From: Phlebotomus papatasi
Taxonomy: Eukaryota; Arthropoda; Insecta; Diptera; Psychodidae
Direction: 5' to 3'
NCBI RefSeq assembly: GCF_024763615.1
Contig: NC_077224.1
Location: 50,416,712 to 50,480,711, forward strand
DNA length: 64,000 bases
Part shown: in pieces, positions 45,291 through 58,011 of the stretch
Position numbering within the stretch: the stretch's first letter is position 1
Layout of the letters: every line of letters begins with the position of its first letter
Made by a program: the position numbers and the translations under genes
The notes under the pieces: model-generated
Seen by the model: the letters and a program-made list of their open reading frames with translations, nothing else
Database searches by the model: none
What the model was told of the DNA's origin: nothing

Positions 45291-47139
45291 TTAACTTTTC
45301 CTGAAATATCTTCGCTCAAAAATCAACTGGGTTCGAATCAATTGGTTGGAAAAACAAAAATGGGTTCTCTGAAATCTTATTCGTCTTTGAATTCAAAACA
45401 TTCTGGAATTGTATCCCCAATGACTAATCATAAAATGGTAAATCAATGAGATTCGTGTGAAAGGTCAAAATTTTTGTCAAAGGATTAAAAACAAGATTTA
45501 AAATAAAAATAAATAATTTATTCTGCTTGCAATGTGTTCTCCACTTTCTCGTCTTCCTGTCCAGGAAAACCATTCTTTATACCGGAAATTCTCGCATTTA
45601 CTCCCAATAGATTTGTTCACTTTTCTGTAACCAAGAAGAATCAGTTTTTTGGACAGAAAAGTTAGGAAGAAGAAGAATGGGAAAATGGGAAGAAATTGGA
45701 AGAAAAATTTTTGAAAATTTTTCGAAGATTATATCAATTATATCAATTATCAATTAAATTGATAGATCTTCACTTATTTATTAATATAAACTAATACGTG
45801 GTCCACAAAAACTTGTTTAAATATGTTAAAATACCATGAATATGTGATTGCTCAAATTAATGTGAATTCAGCAAATTAAAATGTTAAAATTGCTCATTAA
45901 TTTCAATATTAATGCAGTTGAACATGTAGTCTTTTGAAGAAAATTGTTCTTATTAAATTTATTTACTCGTAATTAATATTATTTATGGCCAAAATATAAG
46001 ATAAGTACAGTGATTTAGTTATGAAGTTGTACGGGAGTCAATCTTCAGTATCGGGTGGAATTCCCTAAGTTCCTCCAAAGCCATTCGAAAAAAATTATTG
46101 TGCCAAGAAATCCTCTGTTTGTATGACTTCACACAGATTTTCAATAAGGCTGTATGAGAGTCTCTTCACGAGCCTCCTTACCTACAACTCTTCCTTCTGG
46201 CTTTGGAGATCCTTCTGTATAATAGATAAGTGACTTAAAAGACATATTCACATCGAACAGACTGGGCTTTTTTACATGGTCATTGCTTTTTTACTCCTTC
46301 ATTGCTTTTTTACACGTGGAAAAAATATTCGAAAAATTGCGGCATCAAACCAATTTTCGCATCAATTTGATCTTTTTCCGTTCTCTGAGACAATATTATG
46401 TAAAAAGAAAATGATATTTTAGTAAAATTAGCCAAATTTAAATATCTTGAACAAAAAGCAAAAATCAATTGCCCGGTCAATTGCTCTTTTCTTGACAATA
46501 GTCCGTTAACATTCTCTATTTGAATTCACTGTTCGAAATTTCATCGACCACTATCGAAATCAGCTGATGCCAGGAAAAATAAAAACAAAGGATATTTTAC
46601 TCATAAAACTCTTGTGAAAACTTTTGAAATACATTTAAAATGAGTCTAGGCTTAGTAAAATTAAAGTTTAGTATAAAATACATGTGAATAATGTGAACTA
46701 CATTGTTTTGAACAATTGAAAATATTTCCCACCTTGCACATTTTACTTACACTGGATGGCGCTGTTCTCAATCATCTAATCGAAACCAATGAAGGTGTCA
46801 TATCACTTCTCCATTGCTTCTTTGAAAATCGATTAAAAGAGCAATGGCCCAGTCTGTTCGATGCTATTATGTACTATCACACGTTTTCCGGACTCATTCA
46901 CAATCAAAAATCTAAAAATGTTAATGCTTAATTGAATTTAAAATTAAATTGTGAAAATCCTAGTGTGATAGTACCGTAAGGAATTGTACACTTTAAAATT
47001 GAAGATCTCTATCGGAGAATACGAAACAACTTTTAAAGACCAATTTAAACATTTAACACTAAAAGTTTCATCTCAGAATTGAAGGGAAATAATAAAAAGT
47101 TACACAGATTCTAAAAAGAAATTACTATTTTATCTATAG

Positions 47140-49214
47140 CTGATCCTAAGAATAAACTCTTTATTGTGTCGTACAATGAAGAGAAGTCCTATATCGCTGT
47201 AACATACAAAGGAAAAGACGTACAATACGATGACTTCGTAGTAAAAGGTAAGTTGTTTTCCACATTATTTGTAAGACTCTTCAAAAGTTTTAATTACCGA
47301 AATTATATTTTTAAGTGAAATAAACAAATTTGTGAAGATAATCGCATAAATCATAAAATTCTTAGTTTTGTTTTATCTTCGAATAGATTTTTACAGGTTA
47401 TGTTAACATAACCTCACATTGCTAATTTTTCTTAGCTATGACAATTAGATCCATTAGATCAATCTTCTTCGAATACGTCCAAAGGATCAGAAATTTCAAT
47501 TAGTTAAAATACTTTTTCCTTTTTAAAGCGTGCTCACACTTGGACCTTAAGGACATCTCGATTTATGATCATAATGATATTAAAATTGATCGAGATGCAT
47601 TCGTTTACGTTTTCAAAAACCATCCTCCGCAGTATGTTGTGATCAAGTCAAAAGAGACATCCAAAATGAATCCAATAAACGTACGCATAAGCGCAACAGC
47701 AAGCAACAGCAATAGTAATGAGACTATTCTTAATCCATCGTGCCGTCAAATTCATTCAGTATGTTTCTGTTGATTAGACTTTGTAGATCTGTTTTTAAGT
47801 AGTCTTTTTTTCAGGCATCTCAGGTTCCTTTGCCTGCTAATAAGGAATATATTGTGCAATCATTCACAATTTCGGATCAGTCTACGGATTCACAGGAATT
47901 GGAAATTGGTGATACGATTATTGTGAAACAGGAAGAGTGTGAAAAGGAAGCACTCAATAAAATTCGCAGGGACAGATTTTATACAGCACAAAATGGAGAA
48001 TCTTCCACAGACAGCATGAGTTCAAGAATAGGTATGTTGTTATTCTGTTGAATATTCAGTTCATTTTATTGCTTGAAATTTATCATGCAGCTTATAAATC
48101 CTTTTGTTAACATAGTTTTGACTTGAATGAAAGGAAGCAATAATTCCTTTAATTAAGTCTTAACATTATATTTGGAATAATTTTTAAGAATTATAAGTTA
48201 GTTCTTGACTTGGTACCTTAATTATGTCTGCAAAGGCTACATTTTGTATAAAAACAGTTTGTAGAGAAAGCCCGTCCCGAAGAAGATTTTTTAAAGCTAA
48301 CAGTACCAATCACTGTTTAGTTGGGGTCGTGGCTTTGGCAGATGCTTTTGCGAGTAAACTAACCTGTCATTATCACAAGGGAAACGAGGCAATATTTCGG
48401 ATAACTTAAAATACCGTCCACTTTGAGTGAAACATCGGACACTGCAACTAAATTAATTATGAAATTATTCTGAATATTTAATTAGATGTATAGAAAATCC
48501 ATTCAATTGTGGATAAAATTTGAATTAAAATTATTTTATTGAAACTTCAGTGTGGTAGGGTTTTACCAAAAGTGTGACAGCACATCGTGCTTTGCAATCG
48601 CGTTAGGCAGAAGTGAAGCATCAAATAGTTTTCTTTTGAATAATACTCTTAAAAATAATTTTTTAAAGATTGTCTTAGTTTGTGTTTACAGTGATTGGTT
48701 CTGTAGATCTAGAGTGAAATATCTCAGGTGGATAACGTTTTTCGTGTAAAAAATAGACATTCAATTTCTAGGTTTTGCAATGCCCAAAGAATCAAGAAGG
48801 CGTCGGCTCTACGGTTCGTATGCTGTGGACAGAGCCTTGGAAGAATTTCGAAAGGGCATGGGACTACGAGAATGTGCACGTAAATTTGGAGTGCCGAAGT
48901 CAACTCTCCGGGACAAACTATATAGAAGGTTTCCAGGACCAATTGGTCGTCCTACGGTTTTTTCTCTTAAACAGGAAGAAGACTTAGTACAATGGATTCA
49001 TGAAATGACTGATAATGGGCGTCTAATTACAAAGAATGTGATTTTGGACGCTGTACAAACGTTGTGTAAGGAGATGAATATAAAGAACCACTTCAAAGAT
49101 GGACGTCCTGGTCGAAGTTGGTACGACGGCTTTATGCAGCGTCATCCTGATTTGAGAAAGAGGGTGTTTTCGCAAGAGTATAAGGCTATCAAGATGAGCG
49201 GAGACATGATTTAA
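47140..49214 (+). CDS. HTH psq/CENP-B-type DNA-binding protein, short isoform (5' exon not found)
   Basis: Exons 47140-47247, 47529-47758, 47815-48031 and 48772-49214. The first two encode a small alpha/beta module (V-T-Y-K-G-K-D-V-Q-Y-D-D-F, I-Y-D-x-x-D-I-K-I-D-R-D-A-F, Y-V-V-I) that resembles a CIDE-N/ubiquitin-like fold; this is a weak assignment. Exon 3 is an acidic linker with I-V-K-Q-E. The last exon has a pipsqueak HTH (R-A-L-E-E-F-R-K-G-M-G-L-R-E-C-A-R-K-F-G-V-P-K-S-T-L) followed by a CENP-B/Tc5-type HTH ending G-R-P-G-R-S-W-Y-D-G-F-M-x-R-H-P-D-L. No DDE catalytic region follows before the TAA, so this looks like a domesticated DNA-binding half of a pogo-like transposase. The 5'-most exon begins in phase 1, so an upstream start exon is missing from the model. 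Confidence 0.75.
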
Positions 49215-52200
49215 AGATGTAGAAATATATCTCATTGAATTTAATTGAATTTCATTTTTGATCCCATGCGCCTATTTCCGTTTTAGCGTTGATTGGGTTT
49301 TAAAATATAAGTGTGGAAAAGAGAAACTTCCTAAGTTTTTTGGTCTTCTGAGTCAAGTAAACGCCCTTCAAAGCTGTTATGAGCATACTGATAGTAATTT
49401 GTAGCATTGTTTATTAAACGTATTCATTAGTTTTACATCAAGTTTCAGTAGGGGAAAGCGCGCTACCTTCAATTTCTTTGACAATTCAATTTTTTCTCTA
49501 TGTTCCTAATGGGTTTGACCTTGACCCATGGTTCTTTTCAGGAAATTTGAAGCATTTGATTAGCTATTAAAATGTAATATTAAAATCGGTCTGTTGAGTC
49601 CCTCCACGAGTTCCACAGCAACTTCGGGTTCCTCCTTTACAGTGAAATCCCTTTCAATTTCGTCTACTACTTAATTACCGTCCATTTACCTTGACAACTT
49701 AAGATAGACTAAACCAGAGGTGTGCAAGAAACCGTTGAAACCGAATTAACGTCAAAAGAAACATGTACGTCAATGGTCAAAACGCTACTATAACAAACTT
49801 ATTTTGACGTTAATTCGGTTTCAACGGTTTCTTGCACACCTCTGGACTAAACTAACCTAGATTATTACAAAAGCTTGCTAATGTTCTCGGTTGCCACGAC
49901 ATCTTGTGTGAAACATTAGAACTGTATAACAGGATCAAATCCATTAAAAAAGCATATTGAAAAGAATGAATTGTTCGAAACTTCAGTCGTCTGAAGGTAG
50001 CGCGCTTTCCCCTACTGGAACTTGATGGTACATGGTAAACTGATTTACATTGGACCGAACCCTGTTCCGAACGCGTTTGCTGGACGGTGTTCAAACAGGG
50101 AACTTTCGTTGCTGGGTTGGCTTGGCACCATCGACTGACTTGACAACTTCAATCATTATCCAGGTTATCCGGGTTTGCGTTGCAGCAGTGCTGCCAACTG
50201 ATGAAACAAAAGCGAATCCATGCCGTAATTATGCCAAAGAAAACCAATCATTACCAATGCGACCCATCATTGGAAAGGTCTCGATCTCAATTACAATATA
50301 ACATTTAAAGAAAAAGCATCCACAAAAATATGTGACACCAAAATTTCGAAAATCGATTTTTCGATCAATCGGACCTTCGATTAAATCGTTTGAAGTTGGG
50401 ATGTCACAAGGGTTGTAGTATTTCACAAGAGGTTTCCAAAATACTAATAAAATGCATCAAATTCTGACAATTAGAACCGGAGATATGACCTTTTTAAAAT
50501 TCAATGTTTGACCCTTTCTAGCTCGGGTCGGGGGTTTGAGAGTCGAGAGGAACTTTGATTTAAGATAAAGACTTCATAATAAGGGAATTTTCCTTCTGGG
50601 TTTGTCTGACAAAGTGTATGCCAAAGTCCTTGAGGGAAGATGCCGAGACACAATCGAGCTCATACTGGGTGAGGAATAATGTGGTTTCAGACCTGGTAGA
50701 ATCACCACGGATCAGCTTTTTACCCCGATGATGATGGTCGAAAAGGCTTGGTCATTGTACAGAGACTGTATTAGCTGTGTTCGTGTAAATGGATCCAAAT
50801 CGGAAGGTTTGTAGAAAGGGTGTTGGACTGCGTCAGGGGTGTGGTCTATCACCATTGTTGTTCACACTATACATGGACAAGATTATGGAACACAGTTGGG
50901 GGCGAGATGCGATTGGAATTGGGTATTCCAGGGTGAGCCATGTGGTTCTTTTTGGATCTTCCGAAGAAAAACTTCAGCGCACACTTGACCGATACCGATT
51001 TTTAAATGTTTGTGCCGAAACAGGTATAAAACTGAAGATAATAAAGTCGGAGGTAATGGTGATTTCTCGACGGTCTGTGCAATACACTCTACATGTTAGT
51101 GGAGTTCCATTGAAGCAGGTGGAGAAGTTCAAGTATCTCGGGGTGTTATTCACGAATGATGGTAGGATGGAGGCAGAACTCTCGTAGCGAATCGGTTAAG
51201 CTTCTGCAGTTATGAGGGAGCTTGGCAGAAGCGTTGTGAGGAAAGCCGATCTTAGTCGTTCGGTTAATTTATCGGTTTTTAAAGCTGAGTTCTCTCCTAT
51301 TCTCACCTATGATCATGAGATTTGGGTACTGACCGAATGTATAAGATCGCGAGTATAAGCTGCCGAGATGAGGTACCTCCGGGCGGTTAAGGGAATCACT
51401 CGTCGAGATGGAGTAAGGAAAGTCGCCGTTCGTGAGGAGTTAAGGGTCGAGTAGTTGCTTCTTCGTATTGAGAGATCGCAACTTCCATAGCATAGCCATG
51501 TTCAGCGGATGAATGAAGAAAGATTCCCCAGAAAATCTACGCAAGCGATTTTGAAGACACCTCAACCTCGGGGTAGACCTAGGACAAGGTGTCTCTGAAT
51601 CAAATTCAGAATCTTGCCTTGGAGCGCCTTGGGATCGAATCTGATCGAAAGGCGTTGGCTGTGAACCTTGATATTATGGGTCTGCAACCCCGATAAGGAT
51701 AAGCGACTGAAAATGATGATAGGCATTTGAAGGGATCGGAATGCCATGTCTTATATGGACGAAACTGTAGTCCTCGTCCTTCAAAGTTCTAAACTTCATT
51801 CCTGAAAGAATTGTAATAAAAAATCAATCTTTATAAAAATATTAGACTACAAAATTAGGATATTGGTGCTTGTATGCAACATATCTGAAATATTGCCTCG
51901 TTCTCATATGCTGCAACGTTACTGGGAGCTCATACTCATACTTTTTAACACATGACCACTTACAAGTAGGTTAGTTTTCGTAACTAGGCTCTTACTAGAG
52001 CTGTTCTTTTAGGTGAATATTATAGAACAATTTGTCGTCTATTTGTTACTCTTATCAATTGTGTCGGACATACATATTCGGATTTAGAAACTTTCCATGA
52101 TCATATCTCATCGTACAAAATCTATTTGTAAGCTGTGATCTGCCATTCCATTCTTTCTCAAAAATGCGTAATAACTTTTCCTGATGGTTCTTTCAAAGTC

Positions 52201-54134
52201 TGCTTGACTTGCCTAACTAGCATGAAAACCGACGATATCCCGAGGGTTCGACCAGGTTCTTGAGGAGTATTGTACCTTGAATCACCGGTCCCACTCAAAC
52301 TTTATCTGTCGAACGGTTTGTTTTTAGATCTTAGTTTGCCTTCCGCCGATTTCTGTTTCTGAATTCAATATTTTGAGAGCGTTTGATTGTCATATTTAAA
52401 AAGGATAGATCATTTCATAATTTAGCAAGGATTTAGAATAGTGACACATGTCAAAATTTAGACCATTTCGAACTTATCAATCTCATTTTAAGAAGTTTTT
52501 CCTTAACTTCATACAATAATTAATAACATATTGATACAGCAAATGGAGTTCCGGCTGATGGTATGAATTTTTTGGAGGAGCTTCCTGATGATACATTTAT
52601 CCAACCTACACCTATGAATTCTATCCTACATCAAAACTGGGAAGATTGGACAAAGGACATTGGACTTTATTCCCAACTTAATGATTCATCAAATATGAGT
52701 ATGGGAAATAATTCGAGTTTGCCTCTAGCAAATTTTGGAAGTATGTATTCGCTGAATATTCAACTCAGGGACATTCTGAAATGTCCTGATGGAAGAAAAA
52801 TCATTCAGTTCTATGCGGCACGTGGAAGTCTTGATCGTACCAGAAGGGACAGTTTGATCAAACTTATTCTAGATTATGCTGATAGGCACAACATGCGTCT
52901 ATCTTGCAAGATTCTAGAGTCGATTTCTGAAGAAATTCAAGACATATTTCCTTCGGAAGTTAAGGTTGTTTAAAGACTTTTTTTACGGTTTTGAAGAATC
53001 TTAAAGTATTTCTGCTTTTAGGAATATTATTATTCGCCAAAAGGTAAATTTCAGAAGTTCTATGGTGGTTTGCTGTATGCACGCTATCATAACAGAAAAA
53101 GACCTGCTGCTAAGAGAAAGAGAGAACCGGAAAATATAACTATACAGCAGATACAGCATAATCCTGAATCTCAAAATATGCAGGAGCTTTTGGCTATCAA
53201 AGAACGACTGAGATCCACAGAAATCACTGAAATCTCACCTGAAATCCAGTCAATGTGGACAGCAACGAGTTCTTTGCGGAAGAAAGAACTTCAGGCTAAT
53301 AAAGAAATATTCAACGAGTGGCCATTATATACTCATAGCCATGGCTATGTTTTTGTAAGTGATCGAAAATATCAAAATTCTGTCAAAGGTATAATTTTGA
53401 CATGTCAATTTCTAGATTTCCGAGGATTTTTGCAATTGGTATCCTAATGCCGAATCATTGGATAGCAAATGGTCAGTATTTTTCAAAAAAATCGTTCCTA
53501 TCCTGCAAATGCAAGTCAAAGATCGTCAGAATAGACAAATGTTGGACGATGTCATTGCCTGTGTTGAAGGTGAAGGTAAGACCTAAAAATACCCCTAGGT
53601 GGCACTGTAGTACATAAATATGTGAATTTTGTTTGGATTACAGAAACCAGACAATGCTCAATTATAAAAATTTTGCATTCTGTATTGAAACCTCGATGCT
53701 TCGTCAAAAAAACCGATCCTACAGATCCTACCAAAATCAAATACATCAAGCCAACCATTGCTGATGCTCAGGAAAATATGCTGATCACTCTTCATAGTGA
53801 AAATGAATACCAATTGCGTTTAGATGCTTTTGTAAAATACTTGCAAGAAACTGGTAGATCCTTCCATCCTATCATATTTCGCATTATTGGGATAGGATAT
53901 AAGGTTTTCTGCCATGGAGAGATTCAATTTCATGTTCAGACCTTGAAGGAAGCTATCGATATCTGCTTCAAGTCATTCCACGTGCTTCATGGTGGGCAAT
54001 ACCCTATAGAATCTGAGATAGTCTGGTTCTTCATCCAGACGTATTTCTATGAGATCAAAACTATCAATGATGCACGAGTCATTGGCAGTTGTGTGGATAT
54101 TGTCAATCAATTGAAAATGGGAATCGAATCATAA
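47140..54134 (+). CDS. Same locus, long isoform with alternative 3' exons
   Basis: The phase-1 donor at 48031 also fits the acceptor at 52540. Exons 52540-52964, 53022-53354, 53416-53575 and 53644-54134 then give about 655 codons with the three shared exons. The first 3' exons hold a domain with R-G-S-L-D-R-T-R-R-D-S-L-I-K-L-I-L, I-F-P-S-E and E-Y-Y-Y-S, then G-G-L-L-Y-A-R-Y-H-N-R-K-R and a basic stretch; this arrangement occurs in uncharacterised arthropod proteins whose N-terminus is a small ubiquitin-like module. The rest is helical and unidentified. The donor at 52965 is a weak GTTGTT. The part from 52540 could instead be a separate gene. AATAAA at 54165-54170. Confidence 0.65.
48268..48335 (+). 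repeat. Interspersed repeat, copy 3 (partial)
   Basis: GAGAAAGCCCGTC, then ACCAATCACTG-TTAGTTGGGG, as in 42429-42495. It lies in the intron before the HTH exon. Confidence 0.5.
49438..50025. mobile_element. Mariner-like MITE with long inverted ends
   Basis: CATCAAGTTTCAG then TAGGGGAAAGCGCGCTACC at the left, with near-exact complement at the right (ending about 50025). A TA lies just outside GGGGAAAGCG on both sides. It carries the hAT-like MITE 49715-49844. Confidence 0.8.
49715..49844. mobile_element. hAT-like palindromic MITE, copy 2 (130 bp)
   Basis: CAGAGGTGTGCAAGAAACC start and complementary end; perfect 8-bp duplication GACTAAAC (49707-49714 and 49845-49852). Inserted inside the element 49438-50025. 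Confidence 0.92.
50605..51725 (+). mobile_element. RTE-like LINE remnant, frame-broken
   Basis: Successive frames read A-K-V-L-E-G, C-G-F-R-P-G-R, G-L-R-Q-G-C-G-L-S-P-L-L-F, K-F-K-Y-L-G-V-L-F and Q-P-R-G-R-P-R-T-R, the order of RT motifs in RTE elements. There are many stops and at least two frameshifts. It ends near a GATGATAG tail. It lies in the intron between the HTH exon and the 52540 exon. 51726-52539 shows nothing else. Confidence 0.85.
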
Positions 54135-54560
54135 GATAGAATACATTATCAGTGTAAGTTCTTGAATAAAATGTAATATATGTATGAAAATTGTAAAGTT
54201 GTAATTCCTTAACATAATTTTTTTGTTAAAAAGAAACAAAATTTATCGTTGTCAATTTTTTGTCTTTTAAAAGTTTTCTTTAATCTATTTTTTAAATGGA
54301 GTACCTAACCTATACCAGAAATTAAAGTTAACTCTTTGTTTTTTGTTTTAATATCAGTGAAGCTGTCAAATTCAAGGTGAGTTTAAGGTTTTACTCAAAG
54401 TTCGATTCCCGGCCGGACAAAATTATTTTGAAATTTTTACTTTGATGATCCGTTAAATTATGCAGTTCTAGATTAATTTAATTCTTTTCGGTATTTTTTT
54501 AGACCAAGTTTTAAGAGAATTCTACCAATTCTAAATTTGCTTGTGTATCATGTATCGTAT

Positions 54561-56059
54561 TAGGTGAGATTCTTAACAATCTCACCTACTATAATCCTAA
54601 CAAAATTTCATGTCGTTCGATCGACCTCAAATTTGGCCAAAATGTGTTTCAGCACTTCCTGATCACGAATATATATGTGGCTAATTTACGTTCCCGGCCG
54701 CTCTTTGGAGCTTAATAGCTCCTAAACTGAAAAAGATATCGACTTGCGGTTTTCGGCAAAGGTTATATATCGGGTGAAAATTGCAACTTGGTGCATAGAC
54801 CCCCCACCCCCCACCCCTCCTTCCGCCATTTTGAAGACCCCCCTTTTTTTAAAAAGAAAATTTTTAAATCTTAAAAGTTAAATAACTCAAAAATTCCATT
54901 GTGCATCTGGCTGAAAATTTAGTATGTTGTAGCCGTTGATTATACCTATCAAACAAAAAAAACCTTAAGTCGATCCATAACCCCTGACCCGAGCTATAAG
55001 GGGTCAAAGTTCGAACATTGACCGGCCTCTATCTCCGGTTCTAATTAACATAGCGACCTGAATTTTACCTTTTTGGTTTCGTCTCGATGAGCACTTTCAG
55101 ATGGAAGTTCAAAAAGTCACCACAGGTGGCGCTGTGATAGCGTCAAAATTAATCGAAATTCAAAGTCACTTTTCTCAAAAACGGCATTGTGCAAGTTAAT
55201 GAAATTTTAGTATGTTGTAGTCCAGTCTAGGACGTTTCCAAAATGGTGCGTAAGTGCGCTGTAGTTTCAATAGAACCGGAGATATGAGGGGTCAAAGTTC
55301 ACGAAATTCAAAAAATCATATCTCCGGTTCTATGTGACCGATTTTGATGAATGAGGGCTTAAACGAAAGATCTCACCAAATGCTACAACTTTCTAGAATG
55401 TTTGAACTTCGTGGGACCAACACCAGGGGCGTCACAGTCGAAAAACCAATTTCAATCTCACATAACCTCAATTATCTCGACTGTCGCTGAACCGATTTTG
55501 ATGATTACTTCAACATAATTGTAGAGCACATTTGTCTCTGCATTTCGTCCATACATCATTTTCCGCTCAGACAACGCTATCACTCCGATTTTGCCGTTTA
55601 AGTGTGAAAAAATTGATTTTTCCCATAATAACGCTTTGAAATCACTCAGATGCCAATTTGACTGCCTCTACTCCACAAAGACACTTAAAATAGGGGTTTA
55701 AATGGAAAGTCCCACAAAATACAACAATTCTTTGATTTAGTTGAAGTTCAACAAATGAACACTTGGGGCACTCTGGATGAAAAAACGAGTTAAGAAACAA
55801 AAAACCTCGCTTATCTTGGCTTCTGAGTAATCGATGAGTTCAAGTTCTACGGCAAAATTATAGAGAACATTCTGGTCTACATTTCACCCATATAACACTT
55901 TTCTGTCAGTTCATCCAAATCCTTGACATTTTGGTTCAAATACAAAACTTGTATAATTTCACGAATTTGATTCAAGATAACTGAATGGCGTCTCCCTACT
56001 TCAGCATCAAATCGAATTTGCATGCACTCCGAGTTAGCTCACGTTAAGAATCTCACCTA
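54561..56059. mobile_element. 1.5-kb element with 17-bp perfect inverted ends
   Basis: TAGGTGAGATTCTTAAC at 54561-54577 and its exact complement at 56043-56059. The interior has recurring ATCTCCGGTTCTA and ACCGATTTTGATGA blocks and no open frame of note. Left of it (54135-54560) only the 3' UTR of the 52540-54134 part is seen. Confidence 0.6.
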
Positions 56060-56084
56060 CATAAGCCGGTTAGGATTATCTGTC

Positions 56085-56270
56085 CCTTTATTACAAGTCG
56101 CTCCAAATGTTTGCCTATGCTGATGACATCTATAGGTCGCTTACAGCGTGCAATCACGGAGACGTTTGTTGTGGTCGCAGCAGCAGAAAGGATTGGGCTC
56201 AGGAACAACGAAGCGAAAAAGGAGTACATGGTGACCAGCAAAACAATACCAAGAGTCTGGTAAAATGTCA
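56085..56270 (+). mobile_element. Reverse transcriptase scrap with Y-A-D-D
   Basis: M-F-A-Y-A-D-D-I, the RT catalytic motif, then after a frameshift a stretch ending E-R-I-G-L-R-N-N-E-A-K-K-E-Y-M, as in RTE-type LINEs. No flanking LINE sequence is recognised. Confidence 0.7.
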
Positions 56271-56383
56271 CGATTGACCAGTGGAATTTTGATATGGGAG
56301 CCGTTATGGCTCCGGAATATTTTTCAGATCAGGATAGTTCATAAAGACAAAATTTACATCTCTTTCTTTTTAAAAGCTTTGAA

Positions 56384-56810
56384 TATGTCTATCCCACTCT
56401 TTCGCACTCTTCTTTTAATTCTAAACATAACATCAAATTAAATTTATTTCAGCCCAATTTTGAGACCGAAAGAGTCGGCTTAACTTATGCAAATCTTCTG
56501 AGAGAGAAAGAGACGCGAATTTTGATTTCATGAAATCATACCGAACTAAAAGGTGTGCCAATGTGTCGAATGCATAAAAAACTTAAGGCCGGCTTCAGAC
56601 TGACGGCCCAGTTCCCGAAAGTCTCAAAAATCTTTATAACAAGCAATTTAATTGATTTTTCAAAATCTAATGAATCATTTGCTCTTATAATCGAATCCTA
56701 ATGCCGCAGCTACACCTTTTAGATCGAGAGAATTTCATGCGATCGAAATTTTCATTCTTTTCTCTCTGAGACGTTTTGTATATTTCTGTCCCACTCTTTC
56801 GCATTAAGAT
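56384..56810. repeat. Inverted arms about 400 bp apart
   Basis: A GAGAGAAAGAGACG...AACTAAAAGGTGTGCC arm near 56500 is mirrored near 56715-56770. CCCACTCTTTCGCA occurs at both outer sides in direct orientation. Probably an old foldback element. Confidence 0.45.
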
Positions 56811-57042
56811 CCAGATTTAATTTGTTGTGAGAAATCAGGTCGATGAATTTCGGCCGTCAAATTTCAATAAAACCTGCGGATTCGCATATGGCACCACGAG
56901 CGCTGAATTGCTTTTGACATGTCTGACAATTCAGGCGGATGTAAACAATAATAATTTTTATTAAAAATGATATAACGAAAAAATAGCTAGATAAATTCTG
57001 CATGCATTTAGTCAGGCCTCCAGGCAAAATATATTCTTTATA

Positions 57043-57063
57043 AAAAAAAAAAAAAAAAAAAAA
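57043..57063. repeat. Poly(A) tract
   Basis: A run of about 21 or more adenines. It could be the tail of a retrotransposed sequence, but no body is recognised. 57064-58010 is plain AT-rich DNA with no supported gene. Confidence 0.6.
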
Positions 57064-58011
57064 ATTGGCAGCGGCTGCCACAAGGGTCCAATCCAAACGT
57101 CAAAGAATTTTCAAATTTTACAATTTTTTTTATTAAAATAATTTTAAAATAAATCTCTTACAATACTTCTTTCCTCATATTTATTTCACATCAATTTACA
57201 TCAGATTTAAATTTATCTAAATATTAGGATTGGTTTTCTTTTTACAAAATGCTTCATTTTGAGCAGCTTGTAAACTGCTTCAATTCACGCTAGGACGCCT
57301 TAAAAATGCCCATCAAATGTTTGAAGGGTTACCTTTAATGGAAAGAAAATAAATTTAGTTTACATAACATCTTTCACTGAATTTTAGGGCAATTTTCAAA
57401 CTCACCTTGAAGTATAAAGAATCCAGACTGTTAGATGATTCTCTGCATTGGACTCTCCCTGAAGACTTTCAATAGTATCTTAGTAGAAAGTGGCAATAAG
57501 CATTGCGAAAATTCAGAAAGGGGCAACAAATACTTCAGTTGCCCCCTCAGTTGCTGTTCTCTTTAATAGAAATGGCCAAGTTCACGAAATAACTTTAAAA
57601 TTCAATGAAAAACTTGATTTTTACCAAGAGAGTTGTGTTGGACGCTCCGGCTTTTGACAGCGATAGTTTGGGAAAAAGTGTGAGAAGGTGGAGATGCCGG
57701 ATGTGAAAAAGAAAGATGGCTTTTAGGACAGTGGGACAGTGACAAGTGATAAGTGGGACACGAATCCCTTCAAATGTTTTTATTTTAAAATACTAACGGA
57801 GTCCCAGCTTTTGGTCAATTTGTAAATTGAATTTTCATTTTATTTCTGCTAGATGATTAGAAATGCCCTTTGAATATAAATTATAAGGATTTTTTTGGAA
57901 AAGGAAATTCTTTTTAAACACTAACGTTTCTGAAGATGTTTACAAATCATGAAGAATTTCTTTAAGAAAGAATTTTATCTTCTAGTTCTAGTTTAATGAA
58001 AGTAATGCTTT

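Noticed and set aside
46716..46931. 71-residue open frame before the HTH locus
   Set aside because: It starts at TTG, not ATG, has no recognised family and no splice site that fits the phase-1 exon at 47140.
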